DNA of 64,000 nucleotides from Certhia americana. Lineage: Eukaryota > Chordata > Aves > Passeriformes > Certhiidae. A program made the position numbers and the translations under genes. Location of the stretch: the NCBI GenBank assembly GCA_018697195.1, contig CM031873.1:2381006-2445005 (forward strand), written 5' to 3'. Shown piece after piece: positions 41,001-60,248 of this stretch. Under the pieces are notes generated by a model that searched no databases, was not told the origin of the DNA, and was given only the letters and a program-made list of their open reading frames with translations. Position 1 is the first letter of the stretch. Each line of letters opens with the position of its first letter.

Positions 41001-43894
41001 GGTTGCACTTTTTGGGGCTGAGGCTGCAGCTTTGTTGTCCTTGGTTGTGGGGCTGCCAAAGGATTGTTGTGTGTGCCTGAGCTGTGAGCAGAGCTCGCTG
41101 ACACTTTGTGTGGGGTTCAGAGTCACACCCCAGTGCAGGGCAGAGTCTGGAAACAGAAAAGCTAAAACTCAAGGCCTCAAAACAGCAAAGGAAATACAAA
41201 GGAAACTTCACAGAGGCGACCTGGCTTCTTGTTTGGTTCCATTCTGGAGATGAGGTTGATACCCAGTCATGGAGAAGTTCACTCAAGGAGAGTGAGCAGC
41301 AGGTTAGGCCTAAAGAAAAGTTCCACATCCTGATGGAATTGTCCATTTCCTCAAATCTGCAGGCACAGTCACATAGCCAATACCTGGTCACTATTGATGT
41401 AAATACTTGTGAGATAAAATTGTTTTGGTCATATAGCCAATACTTGGTGACATCCTCCTTGTCTTTCCTTCTCACTTCACTGTTGGTTTTGTTCTTGGGC
41501 CTGAAATTTGTCCTTGGTCCCAAACTGGAGAAGGAATTGTTTTGAGTCTCTGCTCTGTGAAGAGAGCTGAGTAGCACTGAATATGAAACCAAAAACTACT
41601 CCCCAAAACAGCCCAGAGTCTAAAAAATATAATAGCTAAAACCTAAAGCATCAGCAGGGATGGGGTGTGGGCTCTGTGTATCCTGAGGAGACCCAACAAA
41701 TCCCTCTCTGCAGCTGGAACAGGTTATGATCACAGATCCCAGGAAAGTTCTGTAATGATCAAAGTTTTGGGTTAGGTGCAGTGTAAGTTCCATGGTAGAA
41801 ATAACAAACTTCCAGGGAAATTTCCCATGACCTCCAGCAGTGGGAACACAGCTTTTGATCTGCTGTGTGCTTCAGCTGCCATTCAGCCACTGCTCTCAAA
41901 CAGAACTTTTGGAAAATTAAATCTAGAATTAATCCAGTGCCCAAGGCAGAAGCTCAAGAAGCCCATGAACTCTTGCCCTACACTGGACATCATTTCAAGT
42001 TGTCAAAAGTTTTTTTGGTAAAAAAGGAACTCCCTCAGGCCACCAGCCTGGCCCCTGCCTGTGCTGAAGTTCACCTGTGAGGAAATTTAATCAAAATTCC
42101 CTGGAAGTGTCTGGCCATTTATTGAGATTGTACTCTTTAGAAATTTGTTGGATGCAAAAGAAAATGCTGCCTGGAGCTTCCATTTAGGAAATTGATTATA
42201 TTTGGTTGCAGACCGATTTATATTTAAGTTTTTCATAACTGACCACAGTACAGTCAGAATTTCACCCTTTTAATTTTTTATACTAAGCTGGCAGTGAAAT
42301 GAAATGTTTCTGTTTATTCAGACTGTGCTCTTTTGGGCAGAAAAAAGCCCCTTCAATTTAGGCCTAAACTAAAAATAAAAGCTGAAAAATATTTATTCAT
42401 TCTTTCAGCCATGATCCAGGTTTAGTCTGATGGATATTTTTCCTATCTATAGAGATAGAAAATACAGATATAGTGATTTATGGCTGTTATTCCTTTAAAT
42501 CTTTCTTTCTTATGAAATAAAATATAAAGACATACAGCACATACTTCTTTAAGCAAGTTGCAAGAACCACTGTGACAAATTAATTCACTGTGATTAGTCT
42601 AGCAAAATTTTGATCTCACAAAAGTATGTGAGAGATTTTTCTGTTAGAATTGATGGAATTAATGCTTTGGCCAAGGGGTCTCACAAATCTGAGAGTTGTT
42701 TCAGCTCTAGAAACAGAAGCTCTAAGCAGAAAAGCTCTAGATTTGAAATATATGAAAATATTGGGACTATTTTAAAAAAAAATAGATTTGTCTCCTGGTA
42801 ATTTTTGTTTTTTATTAAAATGTTAGAAACATAGATATGGGCTCTACAGCACATACAGCTGCAAACCCACTTTCTTAGAAACCCAAGAAAATGGAGATTA
42901 AGTGGTTAGAAATACCTTTTTACTTTCAGTTTATTGTCCTGATGCCCATACACTTCATAGAAATGTACCCTAAATTTTATTCACTTAAATTGAAATTTAC
43001 AAAATATCAGTAATTGTTTAAAAAATTTGTTCAAATCAAGATTGATGTTAATAAATAAATAAGAATTACTAAAAACCAACATGAAAACTCCCTTGAAGTG
43101 AATCACACTGAGAAATTTTCTCATTAAGTACCTAAACCCCTTCCAGATTATTAGATAAGTAAGAAGTAAGTGTTTAGAAATTTGTTAAGATTTAGCGGGA
43201 AAAAATAAAAATAAAATGGTTTAGAGGATCTCTACAAGAAATAAAGGCAGAAGTCTCATACAGATTTATTTGCTTTCTGTAGGAAAGTGAGGTGCAGAAC
43301 AAAACCAGCCAGATTTCACAAATTGGAGATTTAATGCTCACAAGTCAGAGGTTAAAAAGTAATGCCAGAAACAAATCAAAGTTGGCTTTAGAACAGAGAA
43401 AAACAGTAGAACATAAATGTGATTCATAATAGTATTTTTATCTAGTAGGAAAACTGAAAAACAAATCTAATTCAACACCCATTAATATTGGTATGAAAAG
43501 TGATTGTGTAAATGGTTGTAAACATAATTTATTCACTGTATGAATGAGGATTAATAGAATAAAAATGCAAAAATTATCTAGTCAGAGAGAATCCTAATAC
43601 AAAACTCTACCACTTTGCAGCCATTGTTTCTCATTACTAATTGTAATAATAATAAATTGTTTTGTTGGCAGGATTTTTGGTACAAACATGCCGTTTGTGC
43701 ATGTTAAAATGCTTAAATATTAAGTTAAAATGCTACGTGCCAGGAATCCACTTTTATACTGTCCATTATTAATTATTGAATTAGCTTACCTGTTTCACAA
43801 GAAACAATACCATGAGAGAGCTGGCAGATGTTGGAGTTATCCCGGACAAGAGTCCCATGCTGGAATAGAGAGAAAAAGGTATGACCATGCCCAT
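21285..43894 (-). CDS. GLP2R: GLP2R, glucagon-like peptide-2 receptor, complete 13-exon gene
   Basis: Class B1 Gs-coupled GPCR for the gut hormone GLP-2. Exons (5' to 3' on minus): 43894-43790, 39078-38985, 36665-36561, 34895-34774, 32700-32594, 32039-31883, 31416-31257, 30822-30762, 29611-29542, 29100-29012, 28367-28229, 23045-23004, 21602-21285. Every junction is GT-AG and phases agree, giving 522 residues (human about 553). Residues 1-35 contain the signal peptide ([10 protein letters not shown]). Residues 36-140 form the hormone-binding domain, with six cysteines and N-glycosylation sites in CNGTF, GNVSV and ENSTD. Seven transmembrane segments follow, with [20 protein letters not shown] in TM3, ENTGCW in the second outer loop, [20 protein letters not shown] into TM6 and [13 protein letters not shown] in TM7. 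The cytoplasmic tail (418-522) ends EEVFEESEI, very close to the human end. The start is uncertain: ATG 43894 opens the frame, but ATG 43858 follows a good acceptor at 43861-43860. No defect was seen. Confidence 0.96.
21712..21810 (+). mobile_element. LTR fragment of the TGATGCCTT family (3' end only)
   Basis: About 100 bases match the 3' end of the solo LTR at 60765-61201. Shared features are AATAAA at about 21743, a similar following stretch, and the terminal AAGGCATCA. The fragment lies in GLP2R intron 12, 110 bases upstream of the last exon and antisense to the gene. The U3 part is missing. Confidence 0.7.
22146..22556 (+). mobile_element. CR1 LINE 3' end, antisense in GLP2R intron 12
   Basis: The stretch begins near GAGCTGGGGTTGTTCAGCCT and continues through GGTGAGGCCCTGGCACAGG and CCAGGCTGGACAGGGCTTGG. 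It ends ACCATTCTGCGATTTTATGA, the standard CR1 terminal region. A GT-rich microsatellite (about 22288-22312) sits inside it. The gene is on the other strand. Confidence 0.88.
24224..24374 (+). repeat. Left arm of a 150-bp inverted repeat pair
   Basis: This stretch is about 90% identical by eye to the reverse complement of 27974-28122. The match spans TATGGTA, TTAATTAGAGTTAATAA, TATTAAGTACAAATTGTAAC and TAGTCTCATCTAATATTTTA. It lies in GLP2R intron 11. It may be two copies of an unnamed dispersed repeat in opposite orientation, or the ends of one element. Confidence 0.85.
25650..25695 (+). mobile_element. CR1 LINE terminal tail
   Basis: Only the last bases of a CR1 remain, AAGGTCCCTTCCAACCC followed by ATTCTGTGATTTTGTGA. 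Antisense to GLP2R, in intron 11. Confidence 0.7.
26400..27090 (+). mobile_element. Probable ERV-type LTR relic in GLP2R intron 11
   Basis: There is an AATAAA at 26956, followed by a stretch from 26963 to about 27090 (ACTGTTACTCCTATCCCCAT, GAGAGCCCCTTAATTTC, GGAGGGAGGGGGTTT). This resembles the R/U5 end of LTRs I associate with passerine endogenous retroviruses. The family call is from memory, and no matching second LTR or retroviral gene is seen. Borders are approximate; the 5' edge in particular is a guess. Confidence 0.4.
27974..28122 (-). repeat. Right arm of the 150-bp inverted repeat pair
   Basis: Partner of 24224-24374 in opposite orientation. It ends 107 bases from the splice donor of GLP2R exon 11 (28229). 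The 3.6 kb between the arms contains a probable LTR relic and the CR1 tail at 25650, but no recognisable transposase. Confidence 0.85.
32225..32505 (-). mobile_element. CR1 LINE 3' end, sense in GLP2R intron 5
   Basis: On the plus strand it reads AATGGTTTGGGTTGGAAAGG, then GTTGCTCCAAGGCCCATCCA, then CCTTGTCCTGTCACTCCATG. This is the reverse complement of a CR1 3' end. It is wedged between exon 5 (ends 32594) and exon 6 (starts 32039), about 90 bases from exon 5. It reads in the same direction as GLP2R. Confidence 0.85.
36940..37256 (+). mobile_element. CR1 LINE 3' end, antisense in GLP2R intron 2
   Basis: The stretch contains GGTTGGATCTCAGGGAAATT and GGACAGCCAGGGATGGCC, and ends CAGATTCTGTGATTTTATG, as expected of a CR1 3' terminus. 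It lies 275 bases from exon 3. The 5' border is approximate. Confidence 0.82.
37984..38016 (+). repeat. Poly-T tract (33 bases)
   Basis: Uninterrupted T run in GLP2R intron 2. On the coding strand of GLP2R it reads as poly-A. No element body is evident beside it. Confidence 0.9.
39079..43789. other. GLP2R intron 1
   Basis: This 4.7-kb intron separates the signal-peptide exon from the first hormone-binding-domain exon. It holds the composite LTR at 40733-41653. No coding exon, CR1 or other structured feature was recognised in the remainder, which is A/T-rich from 42.1 to 43.7 kb. Confidence 0.7.
40733..41653 (-). mobile_element. Expanded or composite LTR of the TGATGCCTT family in GLP2R intron 1
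   Basis: The stretch starts TGATGCCTAG and ends TAAAGCATCA, the family's inverted termini. Both ends align with the 447-bp solo LTR at 48740-49186. It carries about 470 extra bases in the middle. The CACTTC..TTGGTT..GTCCTTGG region appears twice (about 40985-41045 and 41455-41520), so it looks like two LTR copies joined or a partial duplication. The poly(A) signal reads on the minus strand at 40799-40794, so it is sense to GLP2R. The flanking four bases (AAAC and GCAG) do not match, so no target duplication survives. It contains the longest ORF of the window, 40903-41592 on minus (229 codons), with no recognisable retroviral domain. Confidence 0.72.
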
Positions 43895-44264
43895 TCGAAT
43901 AAATTTGTCCCTGGTATACTGCTTTTTCACTCTATAGATCAATTATATTAAAAAAAAAAAAAAAAAAGAAAAATGGATGTCAAAATATCTCCTTTTATGA
44001 ATGCCACTGTTCCATGAATCTTCTTTCCAAATAAGTGAGGAAGTCTCCTGAAGTGTTTAGCCTTGTTAGGCTTCAACTACGATTTGGTTTTTCTCTTTAA
44101 AGGCAGAAAGCTTAGTCTAAACTTCACAGCAACTCTGCTTACTGTCCTCATCCATTAGCCAATAAGAAGTCAGAAAACTATTAAAACATTAAAGGGCTGA
44201 TCCTGCTCCTTGAAGCTCCACAGGAGTTTTGCCAGTGATTTTTCCAGAATGCAATCCAGCTCCA

Positions 44265-44268
<4 letters not shown>

Positions 44269-44303
<35 letters not shown>

Positions 44304-44335
44304 GTATATATTTATATATATTTATACACACCTCA
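44269..44335 (+). repeat. Compound (CA)n-(TA)n microsatellite
   Basis: About 14 CA units are followed directly by a TATATATG/TATATTTA stretch. It lies 375 bases upstream of the proposed GLP2R start. Confidence 0.9.
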
Positions 44336-44527
44336 TGAAACCAAGAAATGACACCTTAGAACACAGGAAAACTTTGTGTAGGAACTTGCTGATTCTGGCT
44401 GTCTGTCAGAAAGCAACTCTAAAAATTGGTTTTATGCTTTTTTGATCGTATTTTGTCACATATTTGGATCACATTTTGAGCATATTTTGTGCACAGCAAT
44501 TGCAGGATAAGGGAAAATCCAAATATT

Positions 44528-44551
44528 AAAAAAAAAAAAAAAAAAAAAAAA
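44528..44551 (+). repeat. Poly-A tract (24 bases)
   Basis: Uninterrupted A run. No retroelement body was recognised next to it. Confidence 0.85.
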
Positions 44552-45512
44552 GGTAAAGTTTTACTACATATCTTGAGAGGTTCAGTGTTTTCTTCAAAGC
44601 TTCAGTTGCCAGGTGGGTCGTGGCTGTCTTGGTGTTACCTGCATTTATTCACTTTACACACCTCTCAACTTTGTTCCAGCAAAAATCACTGCCTAGAACA
44701 CTTTGCTTGAAGGAAAGCCCAGCAAATCAATTTGCTCCTCTCTTATTTTCTTTCTTTTTTTCCCAGTTTAGGCAGAACTAACTGATAAACGCTCGTGCAA
44801 TCCATCTCTCCTATTAAATAGAGCATTCTTGCACCAAAACTTGCTTTGAAAGCCAGGGCACGAGCAAAAATCTGCCTCTGTGAAACATCTCAGACTGCAG
44901 TTGTCATCCAGAAGATATCAATGGTTTCACAGGCCCCCAAAAATATTTAATTATAGCCATATGCAGATTGCTCCCATAGGAATAGAAACACAGAGAAGTG
45001 TTTAATCCTCAGAAGGATTTCCCTCCTGCTCCTCCTGCTCTCACACTTGCTCCCACTCCTGTTCCCACAAGTGCTACCCCCTTGTGAAAATGCAGTGAGA
45101 CAAAGATGCAGGAAAAATAACTCCTGGCTCGAGCTACATCTGCTTTTTGGGTTGTGAGATTTGTTCTGTCTTTGTAGACCAGACCTGCTCGGTCTTGCAC
45201 TCTGTTGCTGGCCAGCTCTGTCAGCTGAGCTTTTCACAACAACCTAAAGCAGGAATTTATCCTGTTATCCCTGAGTTTCATGCTGGAGCTCATCTGCTCC
45301 TCCAGCTCTGACATCTTTGGGTAGAGATTTTATCTTGAAAATCCAAATTATTTTCATTAGAAGATACATATGTGACTTCAGTGTCTGTCCCATGGAACCA
45401 TTCTCCCCCAGGGCACATGTTTTGACTTTAAAATGAAGCAGTGAATTACTAACACCCCAGCTCCTTTTGGTTCTTTGCATAACTTACTTGCATCACCAAA
45501 CAGGCAAAAAAA

Positions 45513-45538
45513 CATATATATATATATATATATATATA
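45513..45538 (+). repeat. (TA)n microsatellite
   Basis: About 12 perfect AT units. It lies 810 bases upstream of the GSG1L2 start codon. Confidence 0.9.
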
Positions 45539-46328
45539 ACACATCAAGGTGGGAAATGTTTACTAAATGAAGGGAAAAGAAGTGTTGTCTCACAGAATGA
45601 CAAGATGCACATATCAAATACGGATAATTCAGCATTATCTCTAATGTTTCACCTTACTTGGGCAAAACTTGTGTTATGTGTTCATGGAGGCAGACTGAAC
45701 AGTGCCCAGGAAACCATCAAGAGCAAACTCAGGTAATTTATGAATTTTATTTGTTGCTGGTGGGACTCTGAACATAGGCAGTCACCTTCCTAGTGCTGCA
45801 TGCTGTGAAATGCTGTAGCTAAAACCAACCAGTTTTAGCTCCTTACGAGTTTTTTAACAGTAGGAGTCACAACTGCATTCAATTTAAACAGCATTTACAG
45901 GAGCATTTAGAACTGTGAGATTTTGTTTATTCCTTAGCTAAAAAATAGAGATTCCATCAGTCTGGCTCCACCTCCAGTCAAGGTAAATAAGCTTGTTTTA
46001 TTTGTATAAATAAAACTTCAGTGATTGTACACTGGACTACATCCCATGCTTCTGTGCTCTGTGTATGATTCACGGGGAAAAATATCATTTATTGTCACAC
46101 TTTCTCATATTTTTTTCACAATACATTGCTGCCAAGCAACACTGTCCTTTATTCCTAATCTCCCCTGCCACATGATTTCTGGTCATGCCCAGATCTCTGC
46201 TCTCTGTCTTAAAACTCCTAAGCTAGCACAATTTTCTGAGAGGGATGAAGAGTGGGATGGTGAATGCTGGCAGGTGTTCCTGATGAAGAAATAGAGACAG
46301 ATGCACAAAAAGGGAGTTTCCAGAATAA

Positions 46329-56313
<9,985 letters not shown>

Positions 56314-56380
56314 AGCTGAACCAGACCCCAAAGCATTCTGTAAATGATAATATTAGATCCAAACAAAACAGTGTTTCATG

Positions 56381-56425
56381 AATAAAATGTATCCATGTGT
56401 AGTATTATTTATTTTTCTTAATAAA
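56381..56425 (+). other. GSG1L2 poly(A) signals
   Basis: Two AATAAA hexamers, at 56381-56386 and 56420-56425, lie 68 and 107 bases after the GSG1L2 stop, followed by T/G-rich sequence. They imply a very short 3' UTR. Confidence 0.7.
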
Positions 56426-56429
56426 GAAA

Positions 56430-59400
56430 TTATATTTCCGTGGATGTTTCAAGGAAGTCTTGGTATTGGAAAAGAAGATTCTTGTGTCTCAGTTCAGATA
56501 ACAACAGTGACACAGGTTCCCCAGTGTTCTAGTTTTTAATCAGTATCTAATGGTGACAGAGAGTATGTGAGCTTGTTAGAATTTCAGAGCATCACTCCAC
56601 CCTGATTCTTTATAAAAAACTCTGTAAAAAATCCCATCCTGAAAGCAAAACCCATGAAAAGCAGGGCAGCAAATAAGGCATGTGGTTCATGGCTTGAATA
56701 ATTTTTTTGTTATGAAAGGCACAATCTCTCCAAGAAAATCTGGGGACCTCAGCTTGTGGTTCAAGAGTTTCACCACACGTACAGTGGATTTGCTGTGAAA
56801 GGAAGGAGGCCAGAGGGAACAGGTTTTCAGTGTAAACACTTAAAATGAGAAGGCAAACTGAAATCTGGAAGATTCAGGAGAAGGCAAACTGGAATCTGAA
56901 AAAATACTTGGTTGTGGACAGCACAGAACTCACCTTCGGAATTCTCTAGGAATCATTCTGGCAACAGAGTCAGTAAGAATCAAAATTTGATTTATACATT
57001 TATACATGCAGAATCTATAATCACATTAAAGATGGGGAGGTGGAAATGATTACAAGCATCACAGATCAGGAACATGGAGCTGTTCCACTCTGAGGATCAT
57101 CCCAGAGCTTCCTCGTGGAACTGCTTTGTTGGACACCAGCTCTTCTTCATTGTTGGGTGAATACTCCTGTTCTTGAGCCCCTTGGGAAACACACCTGTGA
57201 ATTTTGGGTGGCAGAGGTCTTACACAGTCTACTGAGCAGCTCTGGGCTTTGGAAAAATCCCTATATATCTTTATTCAGGCCATAAATACAGTTTGAGTTT
57301 GCAATGCCAGCAGGATCTGTAACAGGACAGGTTATGGCCAGTGATAAGGTGGAGCTGACAACAGAGAAGCATCATTAAGTCAGAATAAAACCACTAGTGT
57401 TGAGAGGAGATTTTTTTTGTGTATGTTTTGAATATATTCAAGAAATGAGATTTCCTGACCTCATTGGCAACAGGTCCCAATGCTTCACTGCTGCAGCTGT
57501 AGAAAAATTATTTCCCAATATCAAATCAGAATGTCAGGTGTTCCACTTCACGTCCATTACTTTTCTTCTACTGTGCATATTTGAGAAGAATCTGGCTCCA
57601 GATTCCCTACACCATCCTACTAGGTGGCTGCAGATATCAGTAAGATTTCCTCTTTAATCTTTAGAAAAGTCTGTCTTTATCTTTTCCAGTGCTCTGAAAC
57701 TGCCACCTTCAGCTCAGCAGGAGAATAAAGCAGTTGCTGAAGAGTTTGGTGCCCACTCTTAGAAGCAGTCTCAATCCTGTGACCAAAACACAAGATCTTG
57801 ATTCCTTCCCTGTGTTTCACGTGTTTCTTTGTGATGGATATGTTTCTAACACCTTCACTGAGAGAGGAATTATTCCTGATTCCATCTGACTTTCTGCATT
57901 TTGGCAACCCTAACTCTTTTCCTAATAGATTTTTACCCATTTCATGTTGTTCCTGGGTGTCACAGCAGAATTTCCACCTCATCCAGTAACATACTTGGCT
58001 GATGCCTACAAGTCCTTTGAAAAACCCAATTTAACCAAGTGCCTCATGTTTTTTTTCTTAGCCTGCAGGTTACTAACACAGCCTGACAGTCTCTGCCACA
58101 TGCTCAGAGGAGAATCCTGAGAACATTCCTCAGGATTGTTTCTTACACTGGTTTTCATGCACGTAAAGTGCAGTAGGTGGGCAAGGCCTTTTTAAATAAT
58201 TCTGCAGTAAGAATCCATCCAGATCCATTCTTAAATCTCAAACTGTTTTTCTGATGCTAACCACTCAAGAAGCTGTATGTCTTCTGCTGGATATCTGGCA
58301 AATAAATTTACCTGATGAAATGCAAAATTTCTTATCCCTATTTGTAAGTCACAATTTCATATTCTGGCCTTTATTTTAACTTCCGACACCCAGCAAGTCC
58401 TGGAACCACATTATTTGAAAGCAGAGGAGAAACACCAGAAGCATTTTTATTCTGATTCATTATAGCAAATCAGTTTGGATGAACATGGCATCTCAGTAAA
58501 TTTCAGACACCTGTGGCACAAGTACACAGCTCTACAGTAGTCCTGGTGACCACTGGAAGTTAATGAGAGAAATAGGCACCTCTGGAATACAATTCCTGTT
58601 ATCCTGAACTCATCCTAATATTTCTTTTCCTTATCATAATATTTTTATGTGCAACATATATCCAAACAGGTGAGACAGTGAAACAGAGATCAACAAATGA
58701 AATAGAAAACTTCAGATTAAATAATAGATTTCCCCAGAGAGAGAGAAAAAAAAAGATTGCATCTGAAATACCAGTGGAGAAACTTCATCTTCAAGATGAG
58801 AAAAAGCCACTGAATTAGAGAAAAGTGTGACCCATTTAAAAGGTCATCTAATCCTTCTTTTCTTCTAGGCAGGATAAACTAAAGCTACATTGCTTTTTTA
58901 CAGATGTTTCATTAATCTCTTCTTTAAAGCTTCCGAAGACAGGCATTTGAAAATTTCTGTGGCAATTTATCCTTTGTGCTTAACTATTCTTAGCAGAAAA
59001 TGCTGTCCCTGTAAATCTCCTTTGCAGTAATTTTAGCACATTGTCCTACTCCAGCAGAAATGGAGAACGGTTCAGTCCTACCTTCCCTGCAGTACATTTT
59101 AGGAATTTGAAAATCATTAAGATACAATTTTCTTCTACTTTCTAGATAAAAAGACATCTGTTTTTTAAAACTTCCATGATAGGATACTGGTGCTATTTTA
59201 CCTCTTTCACTCTCACTGCCTTCTCCTGTGGCTCTTGAACTGCTCACTGTTTTAAAGTGAAATTGTGTGAAGAATTTCTGCTGATCTTAGGAACGTGCAA
59301 AATGGAGCAGAAGGATTATTCAGCTTATTTTAACATGCAATCACTTGTTTTACAACAAAGAAGGACAATAATAGAAATTATAGAAATCACAGAATGGTTT

Positions 59401-60248
59401 GTGTTGGAAGGGACCTTAAAGAGCATCTATGTCCTTCCAATCCCCTGCCACGGGGACAGGGACAATTTCCACTGTCCCAGGTTGCTCCAAGCCCCATCCA
59501 GCGTGACCTTGGGACACTTCCAGGAATGGGGAAGCCACAAATAACGTTGATTCATGTTTAGCTGGGATGTTCTGTGGTGGCTGATCCTTTTCTGATGAAA
59601 TGATGCTTATTCTGCATCTTGCTCTTATGGAAATGTGGAGGACTTGGCTGTTGCTGAGGTACAGACACAAATATAACTGAGATCACAGCACATGCCCATT
59701 GGTTTGAAGGAACAGAGTTCTGCTGAGGACCAAGAAAATTTTGAACAAATGATTGTTTGATTTCCCAGTTAAGGCATAGTTACTCACACTACAATAAAAT
59801 CCCAGTGCTACAACAGAAAATAGATGGAGCTCCAGCAGGGGTTGCAGGAACTGACCCCTTCATCCCAGTGGTGTTCCCTGAGTCAGGTTCCTTGAAGGCA
59901 GAGCAATTCAATCAGAGACACAGCAAAAGGTTCATGTCCCTGCAAGGTGACAGATATTCCTCTGCCCTCAGAATTCCTTTCATGTTTGGTGATTCTGCTG
60001 ATGAATGAGGCATGTAAGTGACCTGGGGCTGGAAGTATATGAGCAATGGGATTTGTAGAAGCAAGAGCAGTTTGGCTCCAGTGGCACTCTGTCATATCCC
60101 TAAAACCAGAAGAGCAGAACTTTACAGATGAATGTGTGTGTCAGTGATAGTGGCATTATTATTAACAAGCAGCACAAGTCACCGACATTCAAAACAGAAA
60201 CCCTTTTTTTTTTTCCAGGTCAAAAGCAAGGCAAATAACTGAACAAAA
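56430..60248. other. Convergent spacer between GSG1L2 and DHRS7C
   Basis: The two genes end towards each other across 3.8 kb. The stretch holds the CR1 relic at 59372-59540. No other gene or element was recognised. The DHRS7C 3' UTR must lie at its right end, but no AATAAA on the minus strand was identified with confidence. Confidence 0.6.
59372..59540 (-). mobile_element. CR1 LINE 3' end
   Basis: The plus strand reads AATCACAGAATGGTTTGTGT, TGGAAGGGACCTTAAAGAGC and GTTGCTCCAAGCCCCATCCA. This is the reverse complement of the last 160 bases of a CR1. It lies 700 bases downstream of the DHRS7C stop. Confidence 0.85.
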
